Positions 1 through 9,159 of a stretch of 64,000 bases of DNA are shown in pieces. Each line of letters opens with the position of its first letter. The stretch's first letter is position 1. The notes beneath the pieces are model-generated. The model did not search any database and had not been told where the DNA came from. It was given only the letters and a program-made list of their open reading frames with translations. This DNA comes from Gammaproteobacteria bacterium (GTDB taxonomy: Bacteria > Pseudomonadota > Gammaproteobacteria > Burkholderiales > Thiobacillaceae), in assembly GCA_018820765.1 (NCBI GenBank), contig JAHJNN010000011.1, forward strand, positions 31,023 to 95,022, written 5' to 3'. A program made the position numbers and the translations under genes.

Positions 1-19
1 GGCCAATGTCATTACCTTA

Positions 20-33
20 TTCAACCTGTTGAA
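20..33. promoter_or_regulatory. palindrome upstream of serB
   Basis: TTCAAC-CT-GTTGAA is a perfect 6-bp inverted repeat with a 2-nt spacer, ending 12 nt before the serB ATG. It could be an operator or chance. No good Shine-Dalgarno is visible between it and the start codon. No regulator is assigned. Confidence 0.25.
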
Positions 34-45
34 ATAAAAAACAAT

Positions 46-882
46 ATGAATCTGATCGTTCAGGGACACGACCTCCCCACCGCCACCCTCAAAGCGCTCG
101 CCAAACTCACCGGTGCCACGGCCATCGAAGCGATTTCGCTGACGGCGTTCCGGCTGCGGGCGGCCAATACCGGACAGCGCGACGAAGTCGCCGCGTTCTG
201 CGAGGACAACCGGATCGACTGCGGCTGGGTGCCGGCCGAGCGCCGCATCGGCGACTTTGGCCTGTTGGTGATGGACATGGATTCGACACTGATCACCATC
301 GAGTGCATCGACGAAATCGCCGACATGCAGGGGCTGAAGCCGCAGGTGTCGGCAATCACCGAGGCCGCCATGCGCGGCGAGATCGACTTCGCCGAAAGCC
401 TGCGCCGCCGGGTGTCGCTGCTGGAAGGCCTCGACCAGTCCGCCCTGCAGCGGGTGTATGACGAGCGCCTGCAGCTGTCACCGGGTGCCGAAACCCTGCT
501 GGCGGCGGCGCGCGCGGCCGGGATCAAGACCCTCTTGGTGTCGGGCGGCTTCACCTTCTTCACCGAGCGGCTCAAGCCCCGGCTCGGGCTGGACTACACC
601 GCGGCCAACACGCTGGAGGTGGCCGACGGCAAGCTGACCGGGCGCGTGCTGGGCGACATCGTCGACGCCCAGGGCAAGGCCGACTGGCTCAACCGGGTGC
701 GTGCCGAGCTGGGTCTGGGGCGGGAACAGGTCGTCGCCATGGGCGACGGCGCCAACGACCTCAAGATGATGGCCGAAGCCGGCATCAGCATCGCCTACCG
801 CGCCAAGCCGGTGGTGCGCGCGCAGGCCAGCTATGCGCTGAGCCAGGTGGGGCTGGACGGGGTGATTCCGCTGCTCGGCTGA
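46..882 (+). CDS. serB: phosphoserine phosphatase SerB
   Basis: Hydrolyses O-phosphoserine to L-serine, the last step of serine synthesis; cytosolic HAD-superfamily enzyme. HAD motif I DMDST is at residues 77-81, motif II is the Ser in VSGGF, and the Mg-binding motif is MGDGANDLKMM. The roughly 70-residue N-terminal part is the ACT-like extension of proteobacterial SerB. At 278 aa the length is usual for the family. The ATG at 46 is the only sensible start, although its ribosome site is weak. It is monocistronic here, followed by the flgM promoter. Confidence 0.95.
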   Translation: MNLIVQGHDLPTATLKALAKLTGATAIEAISLTAFRLRAANTGQRDEVAAFCEDNRIDCGWVPAERRIGDFGLLVMDMDSTLITIECIDEIADMQGLKPQVSAITEAAMRGEIDFAESLRRRVSLLEGLDQSALQRVYDERLQLSPGAETLLAAARAAGIKTLLVSGGFTFFTERLKPRLGLDYTAANTLEVADGKLTGRVLGDIVDAQGKADWLNRVRAELGLGREQVVAMGDGANDLKMMAEAGISIAYRAKPVVRAQASYALSQVGLDGVIPLLG

Positions 883-897
883 GTCGGTCACGACGCC

Positions 898-924
898 TAA
901 AGAAAACTTCCTGGCTGCCGATAA
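898..924 (+). promoter_or_regulatory. sigma-28 (FliA) promoter of flgM
   Basis: TAAA at 898-901, a 15-nt spacer, then GCCGATAA at 917-924 match the FliA consensus TAAA-N15-GCCGATAA exactly. The -10 element lies 56 nt before the GTG start of the FlgM-like gene, as expected for a late flagellar gene. Confidence 0.88.
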
Positions 925-980
925 ACCATTAGGCACTCGCCCTGTCAGAAGATCGTCCAACAGCGACCAGGAACACCCCC

Positions 981-1286
981 GTGAAAATCGACAAGCGCAT
1001 CACCTCGACCACCGCCGCCAAGGCCTCCGCTGTCAAAGGCAAGGGCGGAAAATCGTCTGCCCCCACTGCGGGCGGCGGCGATTCGCTGACCCTGACTGAA
1101 TCGAGCACCCACATCCGCGCGCTGGAATCCCAGCTGGCCTCGGTCGACGTCACCGACCTCGGCAAGGTCGAGTCGGTCAAGGCCGCGCTCGCCAACGGCA
1201 CCTTTGCGGTCGACGCCGAAGTGGTGGCCGACCGCCTGATCGACCACACCAAGGAAGCCCTGCGCAAGCGCCCGCGCAAGAAATAA
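981..1286 (+). CDS. flgM: negative regulator of flagellin synthesis FlgM (anti-sigma-28)
   Basis: FlgM binds FliA (sigma-28) in the cytoplasm and is exported through the finished hook-basal body to release late flagellar transcription. The 101-aa product begins MKIDKR, has a disordered Gly/Ser/Lys-rich N-terminal half, and ends with the helical sigma-binding part (VESVKAALANGTF, then VDAEVVADRLI), typical of the family. It starts with GTG. The sigma-28 promoter just upstream supports the identification independently. No other flagellar gene is in the window, so this copy is separated from any flg/fli cluster. Confidence 0.85.
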   Translation: MKIDKRITSTTAAKASAVKGKGGKSSAPTAGGGDSLTLTESSTHIRALESQLASVDVTDLGKVESVKAALANGTFAVDAEVVADRLIDHTKEALRKRPRKK

Positions 1287-1309
1287 GCCCCACCCGACCG
1301 GATCGACAA

Positions 1310-1340
1310 GCCCGCGGCCCAAACCGCGGGCTTTTGTTTT
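1310..1340 (+). terminator. rho-independent terminator after flgM
   Basis: GCCCGCGG (1310-1317) pairs perfectly with CCGCGGGC (1324-1331) over a 6-nt loop and is followed by a T-rich run. It sits 23 nt after the flgM stop. Confidence 0.85.
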
Positions 1341-1385
1341 TCAGCTGGCATAAAATCGCAACCTGAAACGTCCTTGGGGCTCAGC

Positions 1386-1595
1386 ATGAATGAAATCGTT
1401 TTGTCCGTGACCGGCATGACCTGCGGCGGCTGCGTCAACAGCGTGCAACGGGTGTTGACGGCCCTGCCGGGCGTAGAGACCGTAGAGGTGACCCTGCAAC
1501 CGGGTCAGGCGCGGGTGGTGGTCGACGCTGCCCGGGTCGACCGCGCTGCGCTGGTGCAGGCCGTCGTCGATGCGGGGTTTGGCGTCGCAGACTGA
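1386..1595 (+). CDS. heavy-metal-associated (HMA) domain protein, copper-chaperone type
   Basis: A 69-aa single-domain protein with the metal-binding signature GMTCGGC near the N-terminus and the usual beta-alpha-beta-beta-alpha-beta length of CopZ/MerP-like proteins. It probably binds Cu(I) or another soft metal through the CxxC pair in the cytosol. The ATG at 1386 is preferred over an in-frame TTG at 1374 because family members begin directly before the first beta strand and GGGG lies just upstream. No metal-transport ATPase is adjacent, so its partner is unknown. Confidence 0.88.
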   Translation: MNEIVLSVTGMTCGGCVNSVQRVLTALPGVETVEVTLQPGQARVVVDAARVDRAALVQAVVDAGFGVAD

Positions 1596-1614
1596 CGCCG
1601 CGCGCATTTTCCCC

Positions 1615-3711
1615 TCAGGAAGCGCCGCACAGGTTTTCCAGGGGCTCGGGACAATGCACGCCATTGCCCTGCACATAGTCCACTCCGATCTGCTGCAGCA
1701 CCGCCAGGATCTCGTCCGACTCGACATATTCGGCCACGGTCTTCAGACCCATCTGATGGCCAATCCGGTGTATCGCCTCGACCATGGAGCAATCAATCGC
1801 ATTGCTCGCGATGTCCCGCACGAACGCGCCGTCGATCTTGAGGTAGTCCACCTTCAGGTTCTTCAGGTAGGTAAAGGATGACAGGCCGCTGCCAAAGTCG
1901 TCCAGCGCAAAGCTGCAGCCGAACTCGCGCATGGCATCGATGAAATCGTTGACGACGGCGAGGTTGCCGATGGCGGCCGTTTCGGTGATTTCAAAGCACA
2001 GATGCGGTCCCAGATCGGGATTGTCCTGCAGTTTTTCCAGCAGCATGCGGCGAAATGCCGGGTCTTTCAGCGAGGCCCCCGACAGGTTGACCGCAAACAG
2101 GCAATGCTGCTCGCGTTTGGACACCACATAACGCTGGCACGCGCGCAAGGTTTCCCCGATCACCCAGCTGTCGAGAGACGGCATGATGGAATAGCGCTCG
2201 GCGGCGGGGATGAAGGCCATGGGTAGAATTTCGCTGCCGTCGTCATCCACCATGCGCAGCAGCAGTTCGACATGGCGCGTCGACTCGACCGTGCCATCGG
2301 TACGGCGGATTTCCTGCCACGACAGGCGCAGCCGGTCCTCTTCCAGCGCCCGCTGGATGCGCGCCACCCACTGCATTTCACCGCGGTGGCGCGTCAGGTC
2401 AGTGTCGCGGCTTTCATAAACGTGGATCTGGTTGCGGCCGCGATCCTTGGCCACATAGCAGGCGGCATCCGCGGCTGACAGCAGGCTTGCCGTGGTACCG
2501 CTGTCGCGGTTGATCGCCACCATGCCCACGCTCATGCCGACCGCGAAAATGCGGTCTTCCCATTTGAAGCGGAAACGTTGCACCTCGGCCCGGAAGGTGT
2601 CCGCCACCTCCAGCGCGTCGGGGGTACTGCAGTTTTCCAGCAGCAGGGCAAACTCGTCGCCGCCCAGGCGGGCCAGCGTATCGCGTTCGCGCAGGTTGCC
2701 TTTCAGCAGCAGCGCCAGCTGGCGCAGCAGTTCGTCGCCCGCCGCGTGGCCGCAGGTATCGTTGATCACCTTGAACTGGTCGAGATCCATGTAGCACAGC
2801 GCATGCTCGCGGCCCTGCTGCAGGGCCGACAGGCGCAGGTGTTCCAGCCGCTGTTCGAACTCGCGACGGTTGATCAGCCCGGTCAGCGCATCGTGGCTTG
2901 CCTGATACACCAGGCGCGCGGTGGCCTGGTCGATTTTTTCCTGCATCTGGTCCTGCATCGTCTGCAGGTGGGCCGCCATGTGATTGACGCCGCGCTGCAG
3001 CACGCCCAGTTCGGCCTCCCCGGTCTGCGCCACGCGTTCGTCCAGGTGGCCGTCGCCGATGCGGCTCACGGTGCGGGTCAGGGCCAAGATCGGCTGGGTG
3101 ATGCGGCGCCCGATGCGCCAGGCGAGATAGAGACTGACGCTCAGACCGGCCAGCAGAATCGCCAGGCTGCGCAGGATGGCATCGCGCTGGCTCTGGAAGG
3201 TGGCGCTGCGCGACACATCCAGCCCCACCCAGCCCAGCAGTTGGGTCCGCCCCCCTGGCTGGGCAGACGCTTCGTCGGGCGCATTGAAATCATCCACCGC
3301 CACTTCGGTGCGGGTGATCGGCGCGTAGTACACCAGCCGGTCCGTGTATTCGATCTGGTGGATCCGATCGGCGGGCAGCCCACCCTGGGCCGGCTCCACC
3401 CAGTCACCGGGGCCGACGTGCGCAAGCCGCTCACCGGTATCGGAAAAGATCGCCACACCGCGAATATCGGTCTCGATCGCCACCTTGTCGAGCAGGGTCT
3501 GCAGCACCGCGATATTGCCGGAGACGACGCCATATTCGGCTGCCGGCGCCAGCTGGCGGGCAATGGCCGCGGCACGGGTGCGCAGCGACTGATCGAGGTC
3601 GTCGATTTTCCCGCTGATGAGCTGGAACAGCAGCAGGACGCCGATGATGGCCACCGGCACCATGGCCAGGCCGATGACACGCCCGCGTATTCCCAATGAA
3701 ATCGACCTCAC
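1615..3711 (-). CDS. membrane HAMP-GGDEF-EAL cyclic-di-GMP protein
   Basis: A 698-aa inner-membrane signalling protein: TM1 about 11-33, a periplasmic sensor region 34-175, TM2 about 180-198, HAMP 198-250, diguanylate cyclase domain about 270-430 and EAL phosphodiesterase domain about 440-690. GGDEF is intact at 350-354. The EAL domain keeps E482 (in VELLLR), the EITET segment and DDFGSG (604-609), so both activities are possible, though the end of the domain (QGNGVHCPEP) departs from the common form. Its ATG overlaps the stop of the upstream periplasmic binding protein gene (ATGA), suggesting coupled translation and a ligand-sensing partnership. Confidence 0.9.
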   Translation of the reverse strand: MRSISLGIRGRVIGLAMVPVAIIGVLLLFQLISGKIDDLDQSLRTRAAAIARQLAPAAEYGVVSGNIAVLQTLLDKVAIETDIRGVAIFSDTGERLAHVGPGDWVEPAQGGLPADRIHQIEYTDRLVYYAPITRTEVAVDDFNAPDEASAQPGGRTQLLGWVGLDVSRSATFQSQRDAILRSLAILLAGLSVSLYLAWRIGRRITQPILALTRTVSRIGDGHLDERVAQTGEAELGVLQRGVNHMAAHLQTMQDQMQEKIDQATARLVYQASHDALTGLINRREFEQRLEHLRLSALQQGREHALCYMDLDQFKVINDTCGHAAGDELLRQLALLLKGNLRERDTLARLGGDEFALLLENCSTPDALEVADTFRAEVQRFRFKWEDRIFAVGMSVGMVAINRDSGTTASLLSAADAACYVAKDRGRNQIHVYESRDTDLTRHRGEMQWVARIQRALEEDRLRLSWQEIRRTDGTVESTRHVELLLRMVDDDGSEILPMAFIPAAERYSIMPSLDSWVIGETLRACQRYVVSKREQHCLFAVNLSGASLKDPAFRRMLLEKLQDNPDLGPHLCFEITETAAIGNLAVVNDFIDAMREFGCSFALDDFGSGLSSFTYLKNLKVDYLKIDGAFVRDIASNAIDCSMVEAIHRIGHQMGLKTVAEYVESDEILAVLQQIGVDYVQGNGVHCPEPLENLCGAS

Positions 3712-4691
3712 CGTGGCGCTCCCAAACGTTTTTCCAGTTCGGCTTCCGGCAGCAGGGTGTAACCGAGCGAGCGAGCGACCTGTTCATTGATAGAAATGCT
3801 GAAGTAGGCCGGGTGGTCCGGCATGGGCAGGCGCACCGAACCGCCCTGCAGGGCCGCAACGACGGTTTCGGCGGCCTGGCGACCAATCTGCGCCGGACTG
3901 GAATGTAGCGACAGCAGCGCCCCCGCCCGCGTCAGCGACTGCGAATAGCCCAACACCGGAACACGGTAGCGGTAGGAGGTCAGAAACAGGCTTTGTGCCG
4001 TATTGCGGTTGAATACCAGCGGATCGGTCACAGCCAGCAACACGTCGGCGTCCGACAATACGGTTTCGAGGGGCGCGATCAGGCGCTGCTCGCCGGACAG
4101 CGTGCCCAGCACCAGGCTGAGTTGCTGCCCCTGCAGGGCCAGGTCCAGCTCGCCGGCAAGGCCCGCCTGTTCGGTGCTCAACAGCACCCCCACGCGCCGC
4201 GTCTCCGGCAGCGCCAGGCGGATCAGCTGCGCCTGCCGCGCGAAGGGCTGGTCGAGATAAATGGCGGACACGCTGCGGCGACCGCTGTCGCTCAAACGGG
4301 CACGCCCGTTCCGGGCATACCATGCACGCGGCACCAGCACCGCCAGCACCGGCGTGCGCACTGGCAGCGAGGCCAAGGCTTCGGCCGCGCGCACGCCCAC
4401 CGCAACGGCCAGCTGCGCATCGTTCAACGAGGATGCGGCCAGGCCCGCAGCGTACGCCCGGCCGAGAACATGCGGGCTGTCGTCCAGCAAGGCCTGCATG
4501 GCCTGGAAGACCTCCTGATAGGGCGCCGAATCGTCGCTCAGTACCACGGCCACCCGTGCGGCAGCCGCCGGCATCGACACCAGGGCCAGGCCGGCGCAAG
4601 CCAGTCCCAGCAGCACGATGCGCGGGAAGGTGGTCAGGCGGCGCGACAGCCAATGCGTCAAATCGCCACCTGCTCCCCACCCCACAGGCAT
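3708..4691 (-). CDS. ABC-type periplasmic substrate-binding-like protein (sensor partner)
   Basis: About 327 aa with a hydrophobic signal segment ending AAA near residue 45 and a two-lobe type-1 binding fold (YLDQPFARQAQLIRLALPE, a phrase such as GVLLST, then VLLAVTDPLVFN) like the PF04392 family. No ABC permease or ATPase is adjacent. Instead it is translationally coupled to the GGDEF-EAL gene, so it probably presents a ligand to that sensor (inference). I chose the ATG at 4691, which overlaps dnaQ by 34 nt; a TTG at 4661 overlapping the dnaQ stop is an alternative. The longer open frame upstream is dnaQ read out of frame. Confidence 0.75.
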   Translation of the reverse strand: MPVGWGAGGDLTHWLSRRLTTFPRIVLLGLACAGLALVSMPAAAARVAVVLSDDSAPYQEVFQAMQALLDDSPHVLGRAYAAGLAASSLNDAQLAVAVGVRAAEALASLPVRTPVLAVLVPRAWYARNGRARLSDSGRRSVSAIYLDQPFARQAQLIRLALPETRRVGVLLSTEQAGLAGELDLALQGQQLSLVLGTLSGEQRLIAPLETVLSDADVLLAVTDPLVFNRNTAQSLFLTSYRYRVPVLGYSQSLTRAGALLSLHSSPAQIGRQAAETVVAALQGGSVRLPMPDHPAYFSISINEQVARSLGYTLLPEAELEKRLGAPR

Positions 4692-5362
4692 GCCCCTTTG
4701 CTCTCCTTCGCGATTGCTTCGAGCAGGCTGGCGTGCGCCACCAGCTCCTCGGCGGAGGCCTGCAGCAGGACGGGCCTGGGGCGGGTGCGCGCTGCCGCCT
4801 GCCCGGCTTCGGCGCTGCGCGTTTCCAGCCCGATCGACAGGCTTTCCTGACCGCGCGTCAGTGCCAGGTACACCGCCGCCAGCAGTTCGCAGTCGAGCAA
4901 GGCGCCGTGCAGCGTGCGCGCCGCATTGTCCACGCCGTAGCGCTTGCACAGCGCATCGAGGTTGTTGCGCTGACCGGGATGCAGCGCCTTGGCCATGGCC
5001 AGGGTGTCGGTCACGCCGCCGCACCAGGTCGGCAGCGGTGCCATGTCCAGCAGGCGCAGTTCCATGTTGAGGAAGCCGACGTCGAACGGCGCATTGTGGA
5101 TGATGAGTTCGGCGCCCTGGATGAAGTCGACGAACTCCTGCGCAATGCCGGCAAAGCGCGGCTTGTCCTGCAGGAATTCCGGGGTGATGCCGTGCACCTG
5201 CATTGCCCCGGCGTCGATGTCGCGCTCCGGGTTCACGTAACGATGGAGATGGTTGCCGGTGAGCCGCCGGTTGACCATTTCCACCGCCGCCACCTCGATG
5301 ATGCGATGCCCCTGGTTGGGGTCAAGGCCGGTGGTCTCGGTGTCCAGAATGATTTGTCGCAT
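4658..5362 (-). CDS. dnaQ: DNA polymerase III epsilon subunit (3'-5' proofreading exonuclease)
   Basis: Proofreading subunit of the replicative polymerase. The DEDDh exonuclease motifs are present: Exo I LDTETTGLD (D7, E9), Exo II HNAPFDVGF, Exo III with HGALLDCELL. At 234 aa it matches E. coli DnaQ; the C-terminal tail would be the polymerase-binding segment. It starts at MRQIILDTET, 8 nt after rnhA, in the classical rnhA–dnaQ arrangement, here co-directional. Confidence 0.95.
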   Translation of the reverse strand: MRQIILDTETTGLDPNQGHRIIEVAAVEMVNRRLTGNHLHRYVNPERDIDAGAMQVHGITPEFLQDKPRFAGIAQEFVDFIQGAELIIHNAPFDVGFLNMELRLLDMAPLPTWCGGVTDTLAMAKALHPGQRNNLDALCKRYGVDNAARTLHGALLDCELLAAVYLALTRGQESLSIGLETRSAEAGQAAARTRPRPVLLQASAEELVAHASLLEAIAKESKGACLWGGEQVAI

Positions 5363-5370
5363 GGTTCTTG

Positions 5371-5817
5371 TCAGTGTTGTTGTGCCTGCAGCACGCCCTG
5401 GTTGGCCAGCGCGTCGGCGCGTTCGTTTTCCGGATGGCCAGAATGGCCTCTCACCCATTTCCATTCGATGCGGTGCAACTGGGAGAGGGCATCCAGTTGC
5501 AGCCACAGATCCTGGTTCTTCACCGGGTGGCCTGAGGCGGTGCGCCAGTTGCGCCGCTTCCAGCCGGACATCCATTCGCTGATGCCCTTCTGCACATATT
5601 GCGAATCGGTGTGGACCTCGACCGTCGACGGGCGCTTCAGCGACTCCAGCGCACGGATGACCGCGGTCATCTCCATGCGGTTGTTGGTGGTGTTGGCCTC
5701 GCCGCCGCTGATTTCCTTGCGGTGCCCGTCCGTCACCAGCAGGGCGCCCCAGCCGCCTGCGCCGGGATTGCCCTTGCAGGCGCCGTCGCTGTAAATATAA
5801 ATGGTGTCAGCGCTCAC
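5371..5817 (-). CDS. rnhA: ribonuclease HI
   Basis: Degrades the RNA strand of RNA–DNA hybrids in the cytosol. The 148-aa protein has the DEDD residues in order: [11 protein letters not shown] (Asp), NNRMEMTA (Glu), HTDSQYV (Asp) and [12 protein letters not shown] (His and Asp). Its start overlaps the end of the upstream methyltransferase gene by 11 nt and it precedes dnaQ. Confidence 0.96.
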   Translation of the reverse strand: MSADTIYIYSDGACKGNPGAGGWGALLVTDGHRKEISGGEANTTNNRMEMTAVIRALESLKRPSTVEVHTDSQYVQKGISEWMSGWKRRNWRTASGHPVKNQDLWLQLDALSQLHRIEWKWVRGHSGHPENERADALANQGVLQAQQH

Positions 5818-6544
5818 GGCGTACCCGATATTGTTTGAGATTGATGACTTTGGCTGCCGGCGATAATAACCGCTGCGTCACCGGCGTTTTCCACTGCGGC
5901 AAAATGATATTCATGCCCTGCACCCGCTTGACCGCCTGTAGGAAATAAACGCCGCCGCCCATCGCCCACCAGCGGTCGCCCGCCGGCTCCATGAATCGCA
6001 TCCGCCGCAGCCAGTTTTCGCGGTTGATCGGCGGCCGGTAGCAGCACATGCTGCCGGCCGCCACCTCGAGTCCCAGCAAGGCCATCCAGTCTTTCACCCG
6101 TGAAATGTTCAAAAAGCTGCCGTTCCAGGGATAGCCGCGCTCGCCGCCCTGCAGCATGCGCGCCAGCCCCCACAGGCTGCGCGGGTTGAATCCGGCCAGC
6201 ACCAGGCGGCCTTCCGGGCGCAGCACGCGCTCGGCCTCGCGCAGCACCTGGTGCGGGTTGGCGCTGAACTCCAGCACATGCGGCAGCAGCAGCAGATCGA
6301 GCGACTGGCTCTCGAACGGCAGGAACATGGGGTCGGCCTGCACGTCGGCAGCCGCTTCGGCCGCGCAGCTCACGCGCAACGGAATGCGGCTGTTGCGCAG
6401 GAAGTCGAGTTGCGGCAAGCCGACCTGCACCGCATTGAAGCCGAACACATCCGATACCGCGTGGTCGAAATAACGCTGTTCCCGAAACAGCAGGTGTTGT
6501 CCCAGCGGCGTTTCAAACCATCCTGCATCCAGCTTGGATAACAT
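5807..6544 (-). CDS. class I SAM-dependent methyltransferase, YafS-like
   Basis: A 245-aa cytosolic methyltransferase-like protein. Post-motifs of the fold are visible ([11 protein letters not shown], then [19 protein letters not shown]). The SAM-binding glycine loop is poorly conserved, as in the E. coli YafS group. The gene order gloB – this gene – rnhA – dnaQ equals gloB–yafS–rnhA–dnaQ of E. coli, which supports orthology. The substrate is unknown. It is divergent from gloB with only 29 nt between the starts, so the two genes share a promoter region. Confidence 0.8.
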   Translation of the reverse strand: MLSKLDAGWFETPLGQHLLFREQRYFDHAVSDVFGFNAVQVGLPQLDFLRNSRIPLRVSCAAEAAADVQADPMFLPFESQSLDLLLLPHVLEFSANPHQVLREAERVLRPEGRLVLAGFNPRSLWGLARMLQGGERGYPWNGSFLNISRVKDWMALLGLEVAAGSMCCYRPPINRENWLRRMRFMEPAGDRWWAMGGGVYFLQAVKRVQGMNIILPQWKTPVTQRLLSPAAKVINLKQYRVRRER

Positions 6545-6573
6545 AGCCCTTTCTCCTTTCCGGCAGTCCCGAC

Positions 6574-7344
6574 ATGTTGACGCTCATTCCCCTGCCCGCG
6601 TTCGAAGACAACTACATCTGGGTGTGGCACGACGATCGCCACGCCGTCGCGGTCGACCCCGGCGATGCCGCGCCGCTGATCGCCTATCTCGACGCGCATC
6701 AACTTGCGCTGACCGCCGTGCTGATCACGCACCATCACCGCGACCATACTGGCGGCAACGCCCGGCTGCGTCAACGCTACGATTGCGCCATCTATGCCCC
6801 GGACAATCCGCGCATTCCGGATGTCACCCACGTCCTGAGCGGTGGCGATGTGGTGGACCTCGTCAAACCGGGCTTGCATTTCGAGGTGCTTGCCACGCCG
6901 GGGCACACGCTCGACCACATCAGCTATGTCGGACACGGCTGCCTGTTCTGCGGCGATACCGTATTCGGCTGCGGCTGCGGGAAACTGTTCGAGGGCAATT
7001 CCGCGATGATGGCTGCCAGCCTCGACGCCATTTTAGCGCTGCCCGATGCTACCCGGGTCTGCTGCGCGCACGAATACACCTTGAGCAATATTGACTTTGC
7101 CAAAACCATAGCCGGCGACAATGCCACGCTACTCGCACGCGAGCGCGCCGACCGCGCCCTGCGCGCGCAAGATCGGCCCACCCTGCCCTCCACCCTGGCG
7201 CTGGAAAAGGCCACCAACCCCTTCCTGCGCTTTCACGAGCCCGACATGACGGCGTTCGCCGCCGCTTACCTGAATCGCCCGCATCCCCGTCCGGACGAGG
7301 TGTTCAGGGCCATTCGCGCCGCCAAGGACGCCTGGGACGGTTGA
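6574..7344 (+). CDS. gloB: hydroxyacylglutathione hydrolase (glyoxalase II)
   Basis: Hydrolyses S-D-lactoylglutathione to lactate and glutathione in methylglyoxal detoxification. Metallo-beta-lactamase fold with the binuclear metal motif THHHRDH at residues 52-58, then PGHTLDH, a GDTVFG segment and CAHEYT. The 256-aa length and the C-terminal HAGH domain are standard. Divergent from the YafS-like gene. Confidence 0.95.
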   Translation: MLTLIPLPAFEDNYIWVWHDDRHAVAVDPGDAAPLIAYLDAHQLALTAVLITHHHRDHTGGNARLRQRYDCAIYAPDNPRIPDVTHVLSGGDVVDLVKPGLHFEVLATPGHTLDHISYVGHGCLFCGDTVFGCGCGKLFEGNSAMMAASLDAILALPDATRVCCAHEYTLSNIDFAKTIAGDNATLLARERADRALRAQDRPTLPSTLALEKATNPFLRFHEPDMTAFAAAYLNRPHPRPDEVFRAIRAAKDAWDG

Positions 7345-7412
7345 CCTCTCCCACCCGGGCACCTAGGATGGGGGCTTGTTGAGTACGGGAGACCGTCTTG
7401 CCCGGAATCAAA

Positions 7413-8945
7413 ATGGCCGACCTTCGATTCAATCGGCTCAGCCTCAGTCTGCTGGCGCTGTTCCTCGCCCATCCCGTGACGGCCGCGGAATCCGCACCCG
7501 GCGTCCATACCCTGGAATGGAGCAGCGTCGCCGCCGACGGTACGCCCGACCCCTTGTCGTCCGAATCGACACAAGACGACGTCTGGCAGCGCATCCGCAG
7601 CGGCTTCAGGATCGACGATGCGGCGCAAACGAATCCCCTCCTCGGCGTTCATGAATCCTGGTTCGCCGCGCGGCCGGAATACGTGGCCCGCCTAGCCGAG
7701 CGCGCGCGCCCTTACCTCTACCACATCGTCGAGGAAGTGCAGCGGCGCGACATGCCGATGGAAATCGCGCTGCTGCCGATGATCGAAAGCGCATTCGTCC
7801 CCACCGCGCTGTCGCGTTCCGCCGCCTCCGGCATCTGGCAGTTCATCCCTTCCACCGGGAGCCACTACGGCCTGCGCCAGGACAACTGGTACGACGGCCG
7901 CCGGGACTTCACGGCCGCAACGAGTGCCGCGCTCGATTACCTGGGCAAGCTCTACCTCGACTTCGGCGACTGGCAGCTGGCGCTTGCCGCCTACAACTGC
8001 GGCGAGGGCTGCATCGCGCGCGCGATCCAGAAAAACGTCCAGCAGGGTCTGCCCACCGATTACGCCAGCCTGTCGCTGCCGAACGAGACCCGGCATTACG
8101 TTCCCAAGCTGCTCGCGATCCGCAATCTGATCCGCGACTCCGGGCAATACGGCATCGCCATCGATGCCCTGCCGAACCAGCCCTACTTCAATCAGGTCAC
8201 GGTCCATGCCAGCATGGACCTCCATTCCGCGGCGCGCCTGGCGGACATGAGCAGCGATGAATTCATGGCGCTGAACGCGGCCTTCCCGCGCAAGCTCATC
8301 CGTTCCGACACGCCGGTCAATCTGCTGGTGCCGGTCGACAAGGCCGACACCTTCCAGCGCAATCTGGAAACCGGGAACTGGGATTCCTGGCAGCCCTACG
8401 CGGCGCGAAAAGGCGAACGCCCCGAGGCCATCGCAAAACGCTTCGGCATCGGCGTCCAGCGCCTGCTGGAGCACAATCCGATCTCACTGAAGCGCGGCAA
8501 ACTCGTGCGCGCCCAGACCATCCTGGTGCCGGTTATCCGGCGCGGCGGCAGCGCGCCGGAAGCGCAGACAACCAGCGCAAGCCGGCACGTCGTGCAGCGC
8601 GGTGACACCCTGTTTGGCATCGCCCGCCGCTATGGGCTCTCCGTCAGCCAGTTGACCCTGGCCAATCCGGAGCTCGATCGCCGGATTCAGCCCGGCCAGG
8701 TCATTCGACTGGCATTGAACGAGTCGGCTGAACGCGACGCCCACGCCATCCAGCCCGTCAGCCTCAAAGCCAGCGCGGGCAAACCTGCGGGGCCGGCCCA
8801 TTACACGGTTCAGCGGGGCGATACCCTGTCCGCCATCGCCCAGCGCTACGACGTCAGCCTGACGGAGATCAAGGCATGGAATCCGGATGCGGGCAGGCGC
8901 GGCACGATCCGCACCGGACAAACCGTGGTCATCAACCAGCCCTGA
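7413..8945 (+). CDS. mltD: membrane-bound lytic murein transglycosylase D, LysM-containing
   Basis: Cleaves peptidoglycan between MurNAc and GlcNAc in the periplasm. A signal peptide is followed by an SLT domain with the catalytic Glu in PMIESAF, the GIWQFIPSTG motif and LAAYNCGEG. Two clear LysM repeats lie near the C-terminus (both containing VQRGDTL), with two weaker LysM-like segments before them. No lipobox cysteine is obvious at the signal end. The ATG at 7413 is preferred over TTG at 7398 because the hydrophobic signal begins there. Confidence 0.92.
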   Translation: MADLRFNRLSLSLLALFLAHPVTAAESAPGVHTLEWSSVAADGTPDPLSSESTQDDVWQRIRSGFRIDDAAQTNPLLGVHESWFAARPEYVARLAERARPYLYHIVEEVQRRDMPMEIALLPMIESAFVPTALSRSAASGIWQFIPSTGSHYGLRQDNWYDGRRDFTAATSAALDYLGKLYLDFGDWQLALAAYNCGEGCIARAIQKNVQQGLPTDYASLSLPNETRHYVPKLLAIRNLIRDSGQYGIAIDALPNQPYFNQVTVHASMDLHSAARLADMSSDEFMALNAAFPRKLIRSDTPVNLLVPVDKADTFQRNLETGNWDSWQPYAARKGERPEAIAKRFGIGVQRLLEHNPISLKRGKLVRAQTILVPVIRRGGSAPEAQTTSASRHVVQRGDTLFGIARRYGLSVSQLTLANPELDRRIQPGQVIRLALNESAERDAHAIQPVSLKASAGKPAGPAHYTVQRGDTLSAIAQRYDVSLTEIKAWNPDAGRRGTIRTGQTVVINQP

Positions 8946-8961
8946 CCGGCGCGCCGCGCAA

Positions 8962-9159
8962 TCAGTCGGGCGCAGGCGGCTCGCCGCTCTTGTCCGACAT
9001 CACCAGCGCCATGCCGACGGCCGCCAGAACCATCCACAGCACCGCGGCCCAGATGCCCAGCGCGTCCGACAGCGGCCCCATGAAAAACAGCATCAGCATC
9101 GCCACCGCCAGCACGCCGTTGCCGATCCAGAAATTGCGACTGTGTTTGTCGGTGTTCAA
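8962..9159 (-). CDS. small two-helix membrane protein
   Basis: About 65 aa with two predicted membrane helices (roughly 10-30 and 35-55) and a charged tail. It starts with TTG directly after the TGA of the ABC ATPase gene, so it is probably the last cistron of that operon. No family recognised; it might be an accessory of the transporter. Confidence 0.5.
   Translation of the reverse strand: MNTDKHSRNFWIGNGVLAVAMLMLFFMGPLSDALGIWAAVLWMVLAAVGMALVMSDKSGEPPAPD

Noticed and set aside
2578..3699. Long plus-strand open frame opposite the GGDEF-EAL gene
   Set aside because: High-GC antisense shadow; the minus-strand frame has full domain content and catalytic motifs.
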